Assembly (NCBI GenBank): GCA_963575645.1
Contig: OY754465.1
Span: forward strand, 6,820,001-6,884,000
DNA: 64,000 nt
Origin: Xanthostigma xanthostigma
Taxonomy: Eukaryota; Arthropoda; Insecta; Raphidioptera; Raphidiidae
Reading direction: 5' to 3'
Position 1 is the first letter of the stretch. Every line of letters begins with the position of its first letter. Shown here in pieces: positions 45,640 to 56,699 of this stretch. Both the position numbers and the translations under genes were made by a program. Below the pieces are notes generated by a model. The model had not been told where the DNA came from. It was given only the letters and a program-made list of their open reading frames with translations, and made no database searches.

Positions 45640-45990
45640 TCTAAACAAGGAAAAAGGAACGCTGCATATGACGCTACGACACCAGCAACTAGTATGAGAA
45701 AGAAAATGTGCGCGCGCACCTCTCTTTCTCTTGCCCCTACAGTAAACGTAACTCTCTCTCTTTATATCTTTACTAACTTATATTTCCCTGTCAACTTCCG
45801 TTCGCCTCGCCCGGTCACACAATCACCGTTCGCTAACGCCCGATCACACTTTTCGTAATCATTCACCAGCTTACTCCCCAAGTCAAGCGTTCGTAAAGAA
45901 GTTTTACTTCAAAAACTCGTTTGTTCGTTAATTCTCTTTCTATTACCGTTCCTTTTTTATCGAAAATTGGATTGCATCTTTGCTGTAGAT
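45640..45990 (+). repeat. Interspersed repeat L, copy 1
   Basis: CCAGCTTACTCCCCAAGTCA, AGCGTTCGTAAAGAAGTTTT, ACTTCAAAAAC recurs in reverse orientation at ~52905-52970. The CT-rich stretches (CTCTCTTTCTCTTGCCCC, AACTCTCTCTCTTTATATCT) correspond to GAGAGGGAGATATAAGTTA at 53045-53120. Confidence 0.65.
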
Positions 45991-46375
45991 AAATATTGAC
46001 TGTCTGAGAGACCTTTTAGATATAACGATACGAACTTATGACATAAAATAAAATCATGTTTTTTTATTGTCTTTAAATGAAATAAAAGAATGATTTAAAA
46101 TAAATCTGTCCGTGGAAATTTTATGTAGTTGACGAACAGTAAAAGAAGAACTTAAATAAAACAAACAACGCTTACTCAAGTTAGTACTTAAGTTTATCTA
46201 ATGCATCACTTCTGCAAATAACTACTGGTGGCCAGCATTATTGGGGTGATTCAAAAATAACTTTCCACGCTTAATTGATACCAAACGTAATTCGCTTCTT
46301 TATATTTCACAACTAAAAATTTCAAGTTAACTGGAATTACGTCAAACATTCGCTACAAGATTTAACCCTTACAAA

Positions 46376-46805
46376 TAAGTGAAACTCTATATAGCGACAC
46401 TCAAGGGACTGTGCACTTTGTGGCGTTATTGAGAGTTGTCGTTAAACGGAGAGAAGAAATAATCCATTAATATTTTTTTACTATAATAAGCATTAACTCA
46501 TAATATATAAAATTTACAACAGACCAACAAACACTCATAATAAACATATGAAAGATAATCGCAACAAACAAAAGGACGAATTTCTTAGAATCTTCGGTAC
46601 GCATGATGCCGACAACAAAGCAACAAAATAACAAACAAGTACTGTTTATTGCTTAATGATGATGTATTGTTGTCGCTATTTGGAGTGAGTGTGTGGTTAT
46701 TTAATTATTGCATGAGCAACAAGGTAAAGCAACTAGAGTTAAGTAATTTCGACGTTTTAAGGAGTTTGTCGTTATATCGAGTGACGTTTAATGAAGTTTA
46801 CACTG
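46376..46805 (-). mobile_element. pogo/Tigger-like MITE G, copy 2 (inverted)
   Basis: Same element as 44352-44795 in opposite orientation: GAAACTCTATATAGCGACAC, TCAAGGGACTGTG at its left and GAGTGACGTTTAATGAAGTT, TACACTG at its right. It ends only ~140 bp from the 3' edge of the long receptor exon. Confidence 0.82.
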
Positions 46806-46943
46806 TAATTAAAAGCTCGATGATATCAAAGTATTGTGTTGCAAAGTTTCAAGTCAATTGGACAAATAAAGGTGAGTCTAAAAAGCATTATAACCTTAGA
46901 AAAATATAAAGTTAAAGTTTACAGTATATACAAGAAATCTTAC

Positions 46944-49900
46944 CTTTAATAAAATCCACAGCCATCTCCAAACCGTAAGTATCCTTATCACAGTCATCGA
47001 GTATGTGAGCTCCCAGAGTAATATTGGGCAAAAAACTTGCATTCACATTAATCCTGTCTAAAGTATAGAGCATCGCCTCCAATGCTTGTACGCCTCCTTG
47101 GGGCATAACCGGCCCACAAGTCACCGAGTCTTCGCGTTCATGGACCATCATCAAGCCACCGAGCACTAAGTCGCCTTCCACGACGGCTTCCTTTTTAACC
47201 GGCCACGGCACTTCCGACGCGAGTTTCGTTAAATCACCGTTCACACGACTGAACGCTAGTTCAGTAGCGTTCTCACTTCCCGACACTTTACCGTCACTTA
47301 TATTATAAACAACTTCTGAATCGACCTCTATGTCGATTGGATCCAATGTTGTGTAATAATCACTATGAACGTTAATGTTATTTGTTGTTGATTGGATTTT
47401 AATTGATGGATTGGTTGTCAATGAAATGTTGTCACTACCTACTGAAATTGTTGATTCTCTTTTATCTGTGATATTAACTGCATCGGTGGTCGTTTCTGAT
47501 ATTTCGGTAGTTTCTATATTTTTGTCGATAACTGTTGATATGGATGTACTAACACTGTTTTGGTTGGTTAGTGTTACGTTTAAATCAATTGCTTCAATTT
47601 TAACCGTCGCGGATGAATCAGTCATTACGTTAGAAGTTTCAGTAAAAGTATCGAATTTTATTGTTTGATTTTTTTGATGTTTTACTCTAGATTTAAAAGG
47701 CGTATTTAGTCTTTGTACAGGAATCGAATCTGTAGTTAATACAAAATCCGTACAGTTTAAACAATCTCTCGTATTTATGGTCAGATTAAGCGAACCGCTT
47801 TGAAAATTTTCATCGGTTGATTTGTTATTATTCGGTTTCGAAGATTTGTTACTTGAAAAGTTATCTTCCAAGAAACGTGTTTTTGTATTTATTTTCTTTA
47901 CGCGCGGTTTTAAAAAACTGTGTTTATAAAAAATACTTTTATCGGCAACAAATTTCAGTTTCTTATGTTCATTCAACTTTCTCTTTAACAAATGACTCGT
48001 GCCTAATTGAATTTTTCCATTTTCCTTAAACGATTTGTTTCTCAGATGCGTTTCCACGACTTTCGGTTCATTAATTTTAATTGAAACATTCATAATCAAT
48101 ACTGGAACAGTTTTATTTTTTTCATTGCTAATAACTTCTTGTTCTTTCAAGGAGAAATGTTTAAGTGGCGTAGCTGATCCATCATCGTAGACTATCAAAC
48201 TCTCATCTTCGCCGTTCATAAACGTTGTCGCATTGTTTTCTTGATCGCGGTCAAATAAATCATCTTCAGACATTCGCACAACTAAAGACGGATTAATTAA
48301 TACATTATCAGATTCGAGAGTCGTGTTATTTGAAGTTCCACTTGTAATGGAAATTAGATTTACATTAGTTGTGATGTTTGCTGCCTCTTCAAGTTTCACG
48401 TTGTTCAATACAGATACATTATAATGATTGATTGACTTGTTTTTAATTATATATTGATTAGAATGATACGGTATTTCTGTCGATATATCTAATTTATCAT
48501 CAAACTTTATATCTAGCTTGTCTTGAATTTTCGACGCGCCGTGAAACTCGGCTTCAAATAAATATTTCTCCAACTCATCCATCGAATTTATTGATTCCAA
48601 AGATATGTTGCTATAAACATTCATTTCATCAGTCGATGAATTTATTTCGTTGTAATCCGTATCGACTTCAACGTTTTCAACAGGAAAATTAGTTTCAAAA
48701 AAATTGTTCAACTCCCTTGACAAATTATTTGATGCTGTTGCATTTGGTTCAACCGGTAAGCCTGCATTATTTTCCGAGTTTTGTTCATTATTATTTAAAT
48801 AGTTACGTTCAGTATACAGACTAGCAACTGGAGCAAAGTTATTTGTGTTATTTAATTTACTGGTGCGGTTGTTATCTCCTCGATCAGTTTTATTTACTGG
48901 CGGTAGAATTTCATTGGAGTAGTTAAATTCTTTAGACAAATTAACAGTTCCGATTGACTTATTTGTCGATTTGTCGTCATTAAACTTCGCTCCATTCACG
49001 CTAAACAAACGTGTCTTGTTTATCGATTTAAGCAGGCCCGTTTTGTTAATCAATAAATTGTATCCACCGAAATGGATTTCGTTCTTTGAGCTAAGTGACG
49101 AAGACTGAACGGCAGCGACTGTATCTTGTTGATCGAATCTATTTCTTGATACACCCGACGACCCTAGATGAATTCTTTTACCGTCGTCCTGTCCTTCGCC
49201 AACGGGAGTTGACGCCGCCGTACCGGACGCGGATTCAATCGCGTTACTGACCTCGTATTGATCATGTCGGGTTGCGGTCAATCCCTCGATACTACCTCTT
49301 CCCGACGACGATGCAAAGATACCGGATGCGTTTACAAAAGCAACGCCCGTATTTGTTAACACTACAGGATTGTCCTCGTCTCTCTTCCTAGATATTACAG
49401 TCTTTCTTGGTTCTAAATCAGCAAAAGAGGAATTTAATGATTTTTCAGACGTTCCATCGGTATTGATACTACGATTGTCTTGTTTCAAACTTACACCTTT
49501 TGAATTAATTTGTGCGGACTTTCTCGATATTTCAATTGCTTTTAACTCTAAATCGGAGTTTCTAAATCCTGCACCAGAATTAGTAAAACTAAAATATGAT
49601 ATTTCAGAGTTTGCGTCGGTAGTTAAACCATCTTTATTTGACGCCGTAGCTTCTGTGTTTACAGATTTTCTAGAAGCTAACATTTTTCTCGATTTCAAAT
49701 CAAAATCTGCATTTGTTTCATCACGATCAACTGTCGTAAAATCATAGATTGGTTTTTCATATACATTTTCAGATTCTGTTGAGTATGTCGTTATTTGAAT
49801 TTCATTGTTTTCTAGAAAGTTCATATCCGTCGACGATCTTTCAAGAATATCCTGCGACTTGATGTTGTTGATAAATTGTGTAGTTGTTTCAAGATCATTT

Positions 49901-51129
49901 GTAAAACTGATAATTAATCCTTCCGAACTTCCTTGAGATTCGGTGTTGTCAAAACTTGTAAACTTTGTGGTGGCTTCTGAACCACCGCTTTCCACAGAAA
50001 CGTGTGTCTCTAAGTCTTCGGGATTTTTTTCAGATTCGAAACTGTCTAAGCGTGCAATTTTGAGATTTGTATTGTCAACTAAATCTGGTTTAGTAATTTT
50101 TTTAAATGACTCTGATATAATCCCAGTGGCAACAGAAGTATATTCAGAATCTTCAAAATTCTCCTTCTTAAAACTTTCATCATTTAAATTAACATACCCA
50201 TTTTCAGTCACGAGTCGAGATTTGTATTTTGACATCGAGGCATCAAATTTTAAACTTTGTGTACTAGATGACGACTGCGATATGTCGGTATTAATATTTT
50301 CTGTAGCTTCACTGACCTGATAACTTTTTGGTACGGTATTTTCAAAATGCACATTATTTTTGTTTGTAGTGTTATTAAATCTAAATTCTATGAAAGACGA
50401 TTTGGCAATGAAAATTGAACTGACATTATTAGTTGGTTTTGGTCCCTGTGGTAAAACTCGTTTGTCTGAATTTTTATTTTCTAGTGGAGTCGTAGCTGAA
50501 GACGAAACAAACAAACTGTTTGGTGTCGTTTGTAAATCTGCTTTGTCACCCTTGTATAATTTATCTTGATTATTATCAATCAATGTACTCGGGAAAGAAT
50601 AAATGTTTTTCTTTTCCGTAATTGTAGTTTCCATTTTGTTCTCATCGAAAAAGTCGGAATTTCTTTTGTTCGTGAAAGCTAGTGTTTTTCCAGTAGTGGA
50701 GATGTCATCACTGAATAATTTATCGTCATTACCATTAGTTGCTGTCGACGTGGCAGAATAAATGGTTCTCTTTTCCGCAATAGTTTTTTTCAATTCATTC
50801 TTGACGAAAAAGTCAGTGACGAAATCATCATCCGTGGTAAAATCATCATGATTAACGTCAATAACTGCTGACGTGGAAGGATAAATATCTTTCTTCTCAC
50901 TCAAAAAGTCTGAATTTCTATCGTCAGCTAAACTAGACGTTTTGCTATCGATGAACGTATACCTATTGTCACGTGTAGTCTTCGTGTATTCCTGTTGACC
51001 GTCAGAAATGAGCGTCGGCGTTCCTGTAGGATCACTGTACGGTGGTTCCGTCATCGTATTGGTTCCTGTCGCACTGAGACCACAGCCCATTAGTATCAGC
51101 AACCACAACATCGTTCCTGTTTCCTTCAT
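46944..51129 (-). CDS. First coding exon B of an mGluR-like (mXR/mangetout-type) GPCR, with giant N-terminal extension
   Basis: A single 4,186-nt open exon (1395 codons plus one base). It starts at an ATG at 51129 followed by a signal peptide (MLWLLILMGCGLSATG; M7 is an alternative start). Residues ~25-1300 are Ser/Thr/Asn-rich, strongly acidic and nearly Cys-free (one CLNC at ~1155), with more than 30 N-x-S/T sequons and a degenerate three-fold repeat (residues ~70-196; EKKDIYPSTS, EKRTIYSATS, EKKNIYSFPS). From residue ~1309 it is the Venus-flytrap start: EGDLVLGGLMMVHERED, TCGPVMPQGG, ALEAMLYTLDRIN, LPNITLGAHILDDC. Over the last 88 residues it is identical to exon A at 78, yet with many silent differences. 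It ends at a strong donor AAAG|GTAAGA, phase 1, as exon A does. Normal mGluRs have only a few dozen residues before this domain. Function of the extension is unknown; no known domain was recognised. Confidence 0.87.
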
Positions 51130-51326
51130 CCAGATTGTGGCACCTGTAGCATGTCACAGGAATAATAGGCACCCTTACTTCGTTATCTCACTGTATTTTG
51201 TGTGTTGACCCGACTGGGACGGTCCTTTTAGGTACAGATAAGGTTTAAGAAAGTTAATTGGGGTGCATCCCCAACGCTATACGTCTCGTCGAAACGCCGT
51301 TTTGTGAACATTCTTGACTCTCGACT
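51130..51326 (-). other. 5' UTR of exon B with upstream ORF and candidate acceptor
   Basis: On the minus strand TTTTTTTGTTATATTGTTTCAG precedes position 51326, a good 3' splice site, so exon B probably has an upstream noncoding exon. The leader contains an ATG at 51311 that opens a 27-codon frame (MFTKRRFDETYS...) closed by TAA at 51228, well before the main ATG, and a further 4-codon frame. Confidence 0.5.
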
Positions 51327-51329
51327 CTG

Positions 51330-51787
51330 AAACAATATAACAAAAAAACTATATTAATGTATTGATTTTTTTAAGCTGGGAAATAGTTATAAGTAATATT
51401 AATAATGTACAATGTAATCTTCTAAAAATTCTATAGGTATAGAATGCGTTATTTAGTTTGTATTTAAAATGTTGCAATAAAAACTATTCACATTAAATAT
51501 TGTTTGTGATATTTATGTGCGGTTAACGAGAAAACTCAGGGATGGGTAACTTGTTGATATTAGGGCGTGAAAGTCTGACTCAACTAACGTTAAAATGTTA
51601 AATGACATACTTCATGTTTTTATATTTTTCAAATTCATTATAGGTACATTTTTTTAGAAATGCAAAATATTTAAACAATTGTATTTAAAAGTAAAAAATA
51701 AAGATAAATCAAAGCTCTAAATGTAACCGATAAAGCTTTATATTTTTTTAACTATTTAAAATCCTACGTATGCCGTATTGTAGTATA
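51330..51787. other. Upstream flank of exon B; no feature
   Basis: AT-rich sequence, expected to be intron or promoter-proximal DNA. Confidence 0.4.
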
Positions 51788-52303
51788 TACAGGGTGTCCC
51801 ACGACATGCCTGCCATAGCCTGGGACTGTGTTGCTGGGGTGATTTCAAGTCAAAAATGTCTAATGAACATATACCCAGAACGCTATCCTAATTGAGCTAG
51901 AAGCATTTGAAATTTTATATAAGTAGTAGTAGGAATTTCCTACTAATTTAAAAACCATTTAAAAAGAAATCGCTTTATTGAATTAGTTGCTCAAAATGTC
52001 CACCCAGTTGCTGTATACAATAGTCTAGTTCTTCTTAGAAGTGAAGTGGTAGCTCTGCGAAGAGTCTCAGGATTATCACGAATAAATACTAATAGTGATT
52101 CACAGCCACCTGGTCTTTTTAATAACAACAAAACCAACAGCCGAACCTAATACCATTAGTGGGCTTACTTATTTAAAATTTCAAATGCTTCTAGCTCAGT
52201 TAGGATAGCGTTCCGGGTATATGTTCATTAGACATTTTTGACTTGAAATCACCCCAGCAACACAGTCCCAGGCTATGGCAGTCATGTCGTGGGACATCCT
52301 GTA
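51788..52303 (-). mobile_element. Tc1/mariner-like element D, copy 2
   Basis: TACAGGGTGTCCCACGACAT at the left, GTCGTGGGACATCCTGTA at the right, same ~140-bp inverted repeats as copy 1 at 31020. TA at both edges. Confidence 0.87.
51975..52116 (-). pseudogene. Mariner-like transposase C-terminal fragment (frameshifted)
   Basis: Reads RPGGCESLLVFIRDNP, ETLRRATTSLLRRTRL, then one extra T (CTATTG instead of CTATG) shifts the frame; the GGHFEQL codons follow in the next frame. Same segment as 31212-31352. Confidence 0.72.
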
Positions 52304-52344
52304 TATTGAAAAAATGTTTTTAGAGGAATAAGGACCAATTTATT

Positions 52345-52462
52345 TAATAATGCGTTTAATGTCCGTTTCTCGACTTTATGTCCTAACAGATGCCATTCGC
52401 ACCATTACTATTTTCTATCTATCACACTTCCCGTCATTTTTTGCATTTTTAAACTTCCACTT
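52345..52462 (-). mobile_element. 3' fragment of the SINE found at 42518
   Basis: The minus strand matches GGTGCGAATGGCGTCTGTTA, then GACATAAAGTCGAGAAACGG and ACGCATTA near the 3' end of the complete SINE, without its tRNA head. Either a 5'-truncated insertion or the tail of the partner LINE. Confidence 0.75.
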
Positions 52463-52483
52463 AATTAATAGCAATGGGCCAGT

Positions 52484-52520
52484 CAATGTCGACATTGCCC
52501 GGTTTCCGTACATTGACCGT
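52484..52520. repeat. SalI-type palindrome GTCAATGTCGACATTGCC
   Basis: AGTCAATGTCGACATTGCCCGG, then ACATTGACCGTAAC, corresponds in reverse to the palindrome cluster at 59893-59993 (TTACGGTCAATGTCCGG). Probably ends of one repeat family. Confidence 0.65.
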
Positions 52521-52899
52521 AACATATATAAAGCTTTATCGGTTACATTTAATTCTTTAAAGAAATATATGTCAGCCAAGTCAGCTGTCCCATAATACTT
52601 ATAGTAAACAAAACATTGTTGTTTTGTTTTCGTTGTTAACATCACATCTTGTTTATACTGTATAAATATAAATGCATTATTTCCGCTGGAAGAGACATTA
52701 TCGCTGTTAGTTTTTATTGTTTTTAGTTTAGTTGGCACTGGGATGCAGTTTATCACTACCGCGGTCGTCTGCATTAAGTTCTTAGCGGCTTGTTCAATCC
52801 TAACATTTTAGACGTATCTTGTGTCGGCACCAAAAAAAACACAATTATCAGGAGCGAAGAAAGAGCTAGTCAACTGCACGAATCAACGAAATGGAAATG
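52521..52899. other. No supported gene
   Basis: No feature recognised. Confidence 0.4.
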
Positions 52900-53145
52900 T
52901 TATAAATTGTGTTTTTGAAGTAAAACTTCTTTAGGCACGCTTGACTTGAGTGGTAAGCTGGTAAATGCCTGACGAAATCGTTTACGGAATTGCATCATAT
53001 CGCGATGCCTGACGAAATCGTTTACGGAAGTGCACCATCGGAGTTGAGAGGGAGATATAAGTTAGTGAATGCGACAAAGACGGAGCATTAAGTGGAGAGA
53101 GGGAGATATAAGTTACTGAGTGCGACAAAGACGGAGCATTAATAC
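52900..53145 (-). repeat. Interspersed repeat L copy 2, with two internal tandem duplications
   Basis: GTTTTTGAAGTAAAACTTCT, TTGACTTGAGTGGTAAGCTGG matches repeat L at 45640 in reverse. Then GATGCCTGACGAAATCGTTT, ACGGAA occurs twice (near 52970 and 53005), and GAGAGGGAGATATAAGTTA, TGCGACAAAGACGGAGCATT twice (near 53048 and 53096). Confidence 0.75.
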
Positions 53146-53430
53146 AACTATTTGACGTTTAAAATGAAAACAACTGTTTTTTTGTATCAAAAATACATTT
53201 CATCGCATTTTGCTGCATTTTGTAACGGGAAATCATGTAGGTTAGTTAATAAATCCTTTTAAATGTATTATAAATTATGCTAATAAATATATATACATAT
53301 TTTGCCTATTAATTAATCAAAAATTGTATTTTAAACATTTCGTCCTTGTAGATATGAGCTACAGAGTGCGGTTATATTGTGTTCGATAAATTTTGAGACG
53401 AACCGACTGCATATTATTGTTCGTTTATTA

Positions 53431-54098
53431 ATTTAACATAAGCAAATTTGAGGTATTTACGCATTATTCTTTAATATATATAGTATATATTTAAAATAAT
53501 TATGGCAGGAAGAAGTTTTACTTCAGTCGTGTGGTTTAAAGCACACTCGCTTTTTTTACAAATTAAAATTTGATCATAGAATCTGATATAATTTTATAAT
53601 TGTGTTTCTATTTTTTGAAAGCGTCTATTTAAGAAAATAACAACATTCTTAAAAGGAAACGTAAAATTTTATTTTCGACGAAATTTGAAAAACTGTTTTG
53701 GATAACACGTATTTTGATACAAGGAATGCGAATTTGTAATAAAATATAAGGGTTCCTATTTAATTTAACGTAAGCAAATTTGAGGTATTTACGCATTTTT
53801 CTTTAATATATATAGTATATATTTAAAATAATTATGGCAGGAAGAAGTTTTACTTCAGTTGTGTGGTTTAAAGCACACTCGCTTTTTTTACAAATTAAAA
53901 TTTGATCATAGAATCTGATATAATTTTATAATTGTGTCTCTATTTTATGAAAGCGTCTATTTAAGAAAATAACAACATTCTTAAAAGGAAACTTAAAATT
54001 GTATTTTCGACGAAATTTGAAAAACTGTTTTAGATAACACGTACCTATTTTGATACAAGGAATGCGAATTTGTAAAAAAGTATAAGGGTTCCCATTTA
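53431..54098. repeat. Recent 332-bp tandem duplication
   Basis: Two copies, 53431-53762 and 53763-54098, both starting ATTTAAC.TAAGCAAATTTG and ending ATAAGGGTTCC.ATTTAA. They differ at only a few positions plus small indels, so the duplication is young. No coding frame of note. Confidence 0.92.
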
Positions 54099-54185
54099 AC
54101 TTTTTCAAATTACCCCCCTCCTCACTCCCAGGTGATGGGGTGGAGATGCCAAATTTGGTACCATTCAGAAGCTTTTCGTATTTTT

Positions 54186-54378
54186 GACGTGATAACGTCT
54201 TATAAATTGATGAATCACGTCAATATAAAAAGATGAAACACCGGCTGCATGCACGAAAAAGTGTAACGTTCCGCCTGACCCTGTGCGTGATTATTAAATA
54301 TGATATTCGAGCGGAATACGTTATCACGTAAAACTATCGTCCGTAAACCGACTTTACAGACAACCAATTTTTTTTCTT
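54186..54378 (-). mobile_element. MITE family B, short copy 4
   Basis: GACGTGATAACGTCTTATAA, then CGTTATCACGTAAAACTATC, GTCCGTAAACCGACTTTACA, GACAACCAATTTTTT. About 190 bp. Confidence 0.82.
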
Positions 54379-54805
54379 TTCCCCTTTATCGATGAACTTT
54401 CATAGATATTAAGGTGGTACGAGTGGTTTGGGACAACCTGTATATAAATAAACGTAATTATCTGCAAGCTGCTATATTTTCAAAATAAAAATAATAGAGT
54501 AGAAGCACCACAGGATAATAATAAATATTTTGCATGTAAAATAGGTTTAATCAATGCAAAAATGAAATGAAACATGAAATAGGATTATTCATTACATCTG
54601 TTTTTTTTTTATTAAAGTACAAAGGGGAAGTTGTTATAAGTTTAGTCTATTTATTTTTATTATTTATATTTTCAATGCTTTTTGTTCTTGTTACCCACAA
54701 TAGTATACATTGCAGAATGCATCAGACACTAACTGTTGTGTATTTATCGAGTCACTATTAAGATCTTGGAATCACAAAAGATGAAGGAAAAAATAAATAC
54801 ACTAA
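54379..54805. other. No supported gene
   Basis: AT-rich; a 64-codon hydrophobic open frame at 54567-54761 has no family match. Confidence 0.45.
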
Positions 54806-56060
54806 TGTAGGGTAATGGCTAGTATTCAATATGATATTTGCTATTCGTTGCCATGGTTACCTATACATAATACGTTCCACGTCATGTACAAATTAATCAA
54901 AGCATGCCGAACTAGTTTCTGACAGATCCATAAAACAAAAGAGCGGCTTGTTTTGACGTGATAACGTCTTATAAATTGATGAATCACCAATCTTATAAAT
55001 TGATAAAACACCGGCTGCATGCACGAAAAAGTGTAACGTTCCTAACGTTCGTAACGTTCCGCCTGACCCTTTTTGGGGGGCAAAAAATCGTTTTAGCTAG
55101 GTCTCATCTCTCGAAAAAATCGTTTTCTTACAAATTTTATCATTATAAAAATCAATTTTTTGACGTATGAAAATACTTAAATATTGTAAGTAGGTTTTGG
55201 AATTTTATATAAACAGTGAAACAATTGTTTTATAAATAGTATGACAGTTAATCTTTGAGACTTAAATAAATACGAAGAAAGAAAGTTAATAAAAAAATTA
55301 TTTTTATAGGTGGTGAGTAATTTAATAAATAAAATTAACCTAAATTTGAAGCGAATGATGCAATATCATAGATTCGAATTATTATACAAATCTATTAATT
55401 TTGTGAAAAAATATATGCAGGCAACCCAAATTACGCTGCTGTACTACATATGCTTAGTCGCTAGCAGGCATGTTCAGTAAAAATTCGGGGAAATTTCGCA
55501 TAATTGGATCTGTGCCTTTATATGCGACTGTTTACTTATGTTATTCTGATTTAATTTTTTTCAATTGTATAATTTTTCATCAATGTTTCTTTATGACGTT
55601 ATCACGTAAAACTATCGTCCGTAAACCGACTTTACAGACAACCAATTTTTTTTTGTTCAAAATATTGCCGAAACTATAAAGTTTAGAAAAAAAAATTTTT
55701 AACGAAACTTTCCTGAAAAAATAAATGGAAAAATAAGCCGCTATGAAAGGTATACCATTATTATATAAAAAGACATCGTTATAGCATATATCTCTTCTGC
55801 GCATGCGCCGATTTTCCCCAAAAACAATAGGGCTCTTCATATTTGCATACCAAACATCCTCCCAAAATTTGGTTTCAATCCGATCATTCGTTTGACCTGT
55901 ATCGTGTTCACAGACTAACAGACGCATATCGTTTTTCCAAAATATATGTTTTTTGGATTCGAGGCACCTCAAAACGGAAAGATATTGTAAAATGTTTGAA
56001 AAGTGATTTTTGACCTAAACTAGTACCATTCCCCACTTGTGGGTTGGAATGGTAAAAATT
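54806..56060 (-). mobile_element. MITE family A copy 6, split by a family B element
   Basis: First part 54810-54951 (GGTAATGGCTAGTATTCAAT, CCACGTCATGTACAAATTAA, CAAAAGAGCGGC). Second part from ~55651 (AATATTGCCGAAACTATAAA) to 56060 (CATTCCCCACTTGTGGGTTG, GAATGGTA). The gap is filled by family B. Confidence 0.82.
54952..55650 (-). mobile_element. MITE family B copy 5, nested in MITE A, with extra interior
   Basis: TTTTGACGTGATAACGTCTT, ATAAATTGATGAA at its left, GACGTTATCACGTAAAACTA, TCGTCCGTAAACCGACTTTA, CAGACAACCAA at its right. The ~500-bp interior (55080-55585) is not shared with other B copies and may be a further insertion. Confidence 0.8.
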
Positions 56061-56690
56061 TCACTTTAAAAACTGAAACAATTTTGAATTTGAAAAAGTA
56101 ACATTTCGAGATCCTAATAGTGCATAAATCATATTTGTTTGCAACGTTTTCCGTAGTTCCAGAACAATTAATTCTTTCGAGTGCACTTAACAGCTTATTT
56201 ATTCTCTCTTGCACAATTAACACGGGACAATGAAAAAAGCCCTTTAAACTTCGAGTCTTGACATACTGACACTGCATTTGGTACGGGAATGTATGATTGT
56301 CAAGGCTGCATTGTGTCTGAAGTTTTTCTAAATAACACACGAGTAATTTGTATTTTGTAGGTTAATTACGATCCTTGACAGAATAAATAAATCTCTTGGA
56401 TATTTTTCACATTAACTGTATCTGTAGAAAAAGACACACTAGTGCTCAGTTGCAGAAAGCATTGTCAGACAATCTGATTTGACAACGACTTCAGATTGTG
56501 AACATTCATATCTCCATGTAAAAACCATTGTTAGTTTTAAATCGATCCTGCTCACAAAATAATTGTATACTAGTGTGACCTGTGCGAATTATTCGCACTA
56601 AATAAGTATAATAATTATCACTTTACAAAATTATTTTTTAAATATGATTGCAGGTATTCAATTCGTTTCTAATTTTGCACACTGCTTATA
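56061..56690. other. No supported gene
   Basis: A 106-codon minus-strand frame (56020-56340) overlaps the end of MITE A and shows no domain. Confidence 0.45.
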
Positions 56691-56699
56691 ACGTTCTTC

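Noticed and set aside
47375-50569. Several plus-strand open frames of 69-125 codons opposite exon B
   Set aside because: They are antisense shadows of the Ser/Thr/Asn-rich coding sequence of exon B, with the hydrophobic composition expected from its complement.
53431-54098. CRISPR-like or satellite array
   Set aside because: Only two long copies without spacers; a simple tandem duplication.
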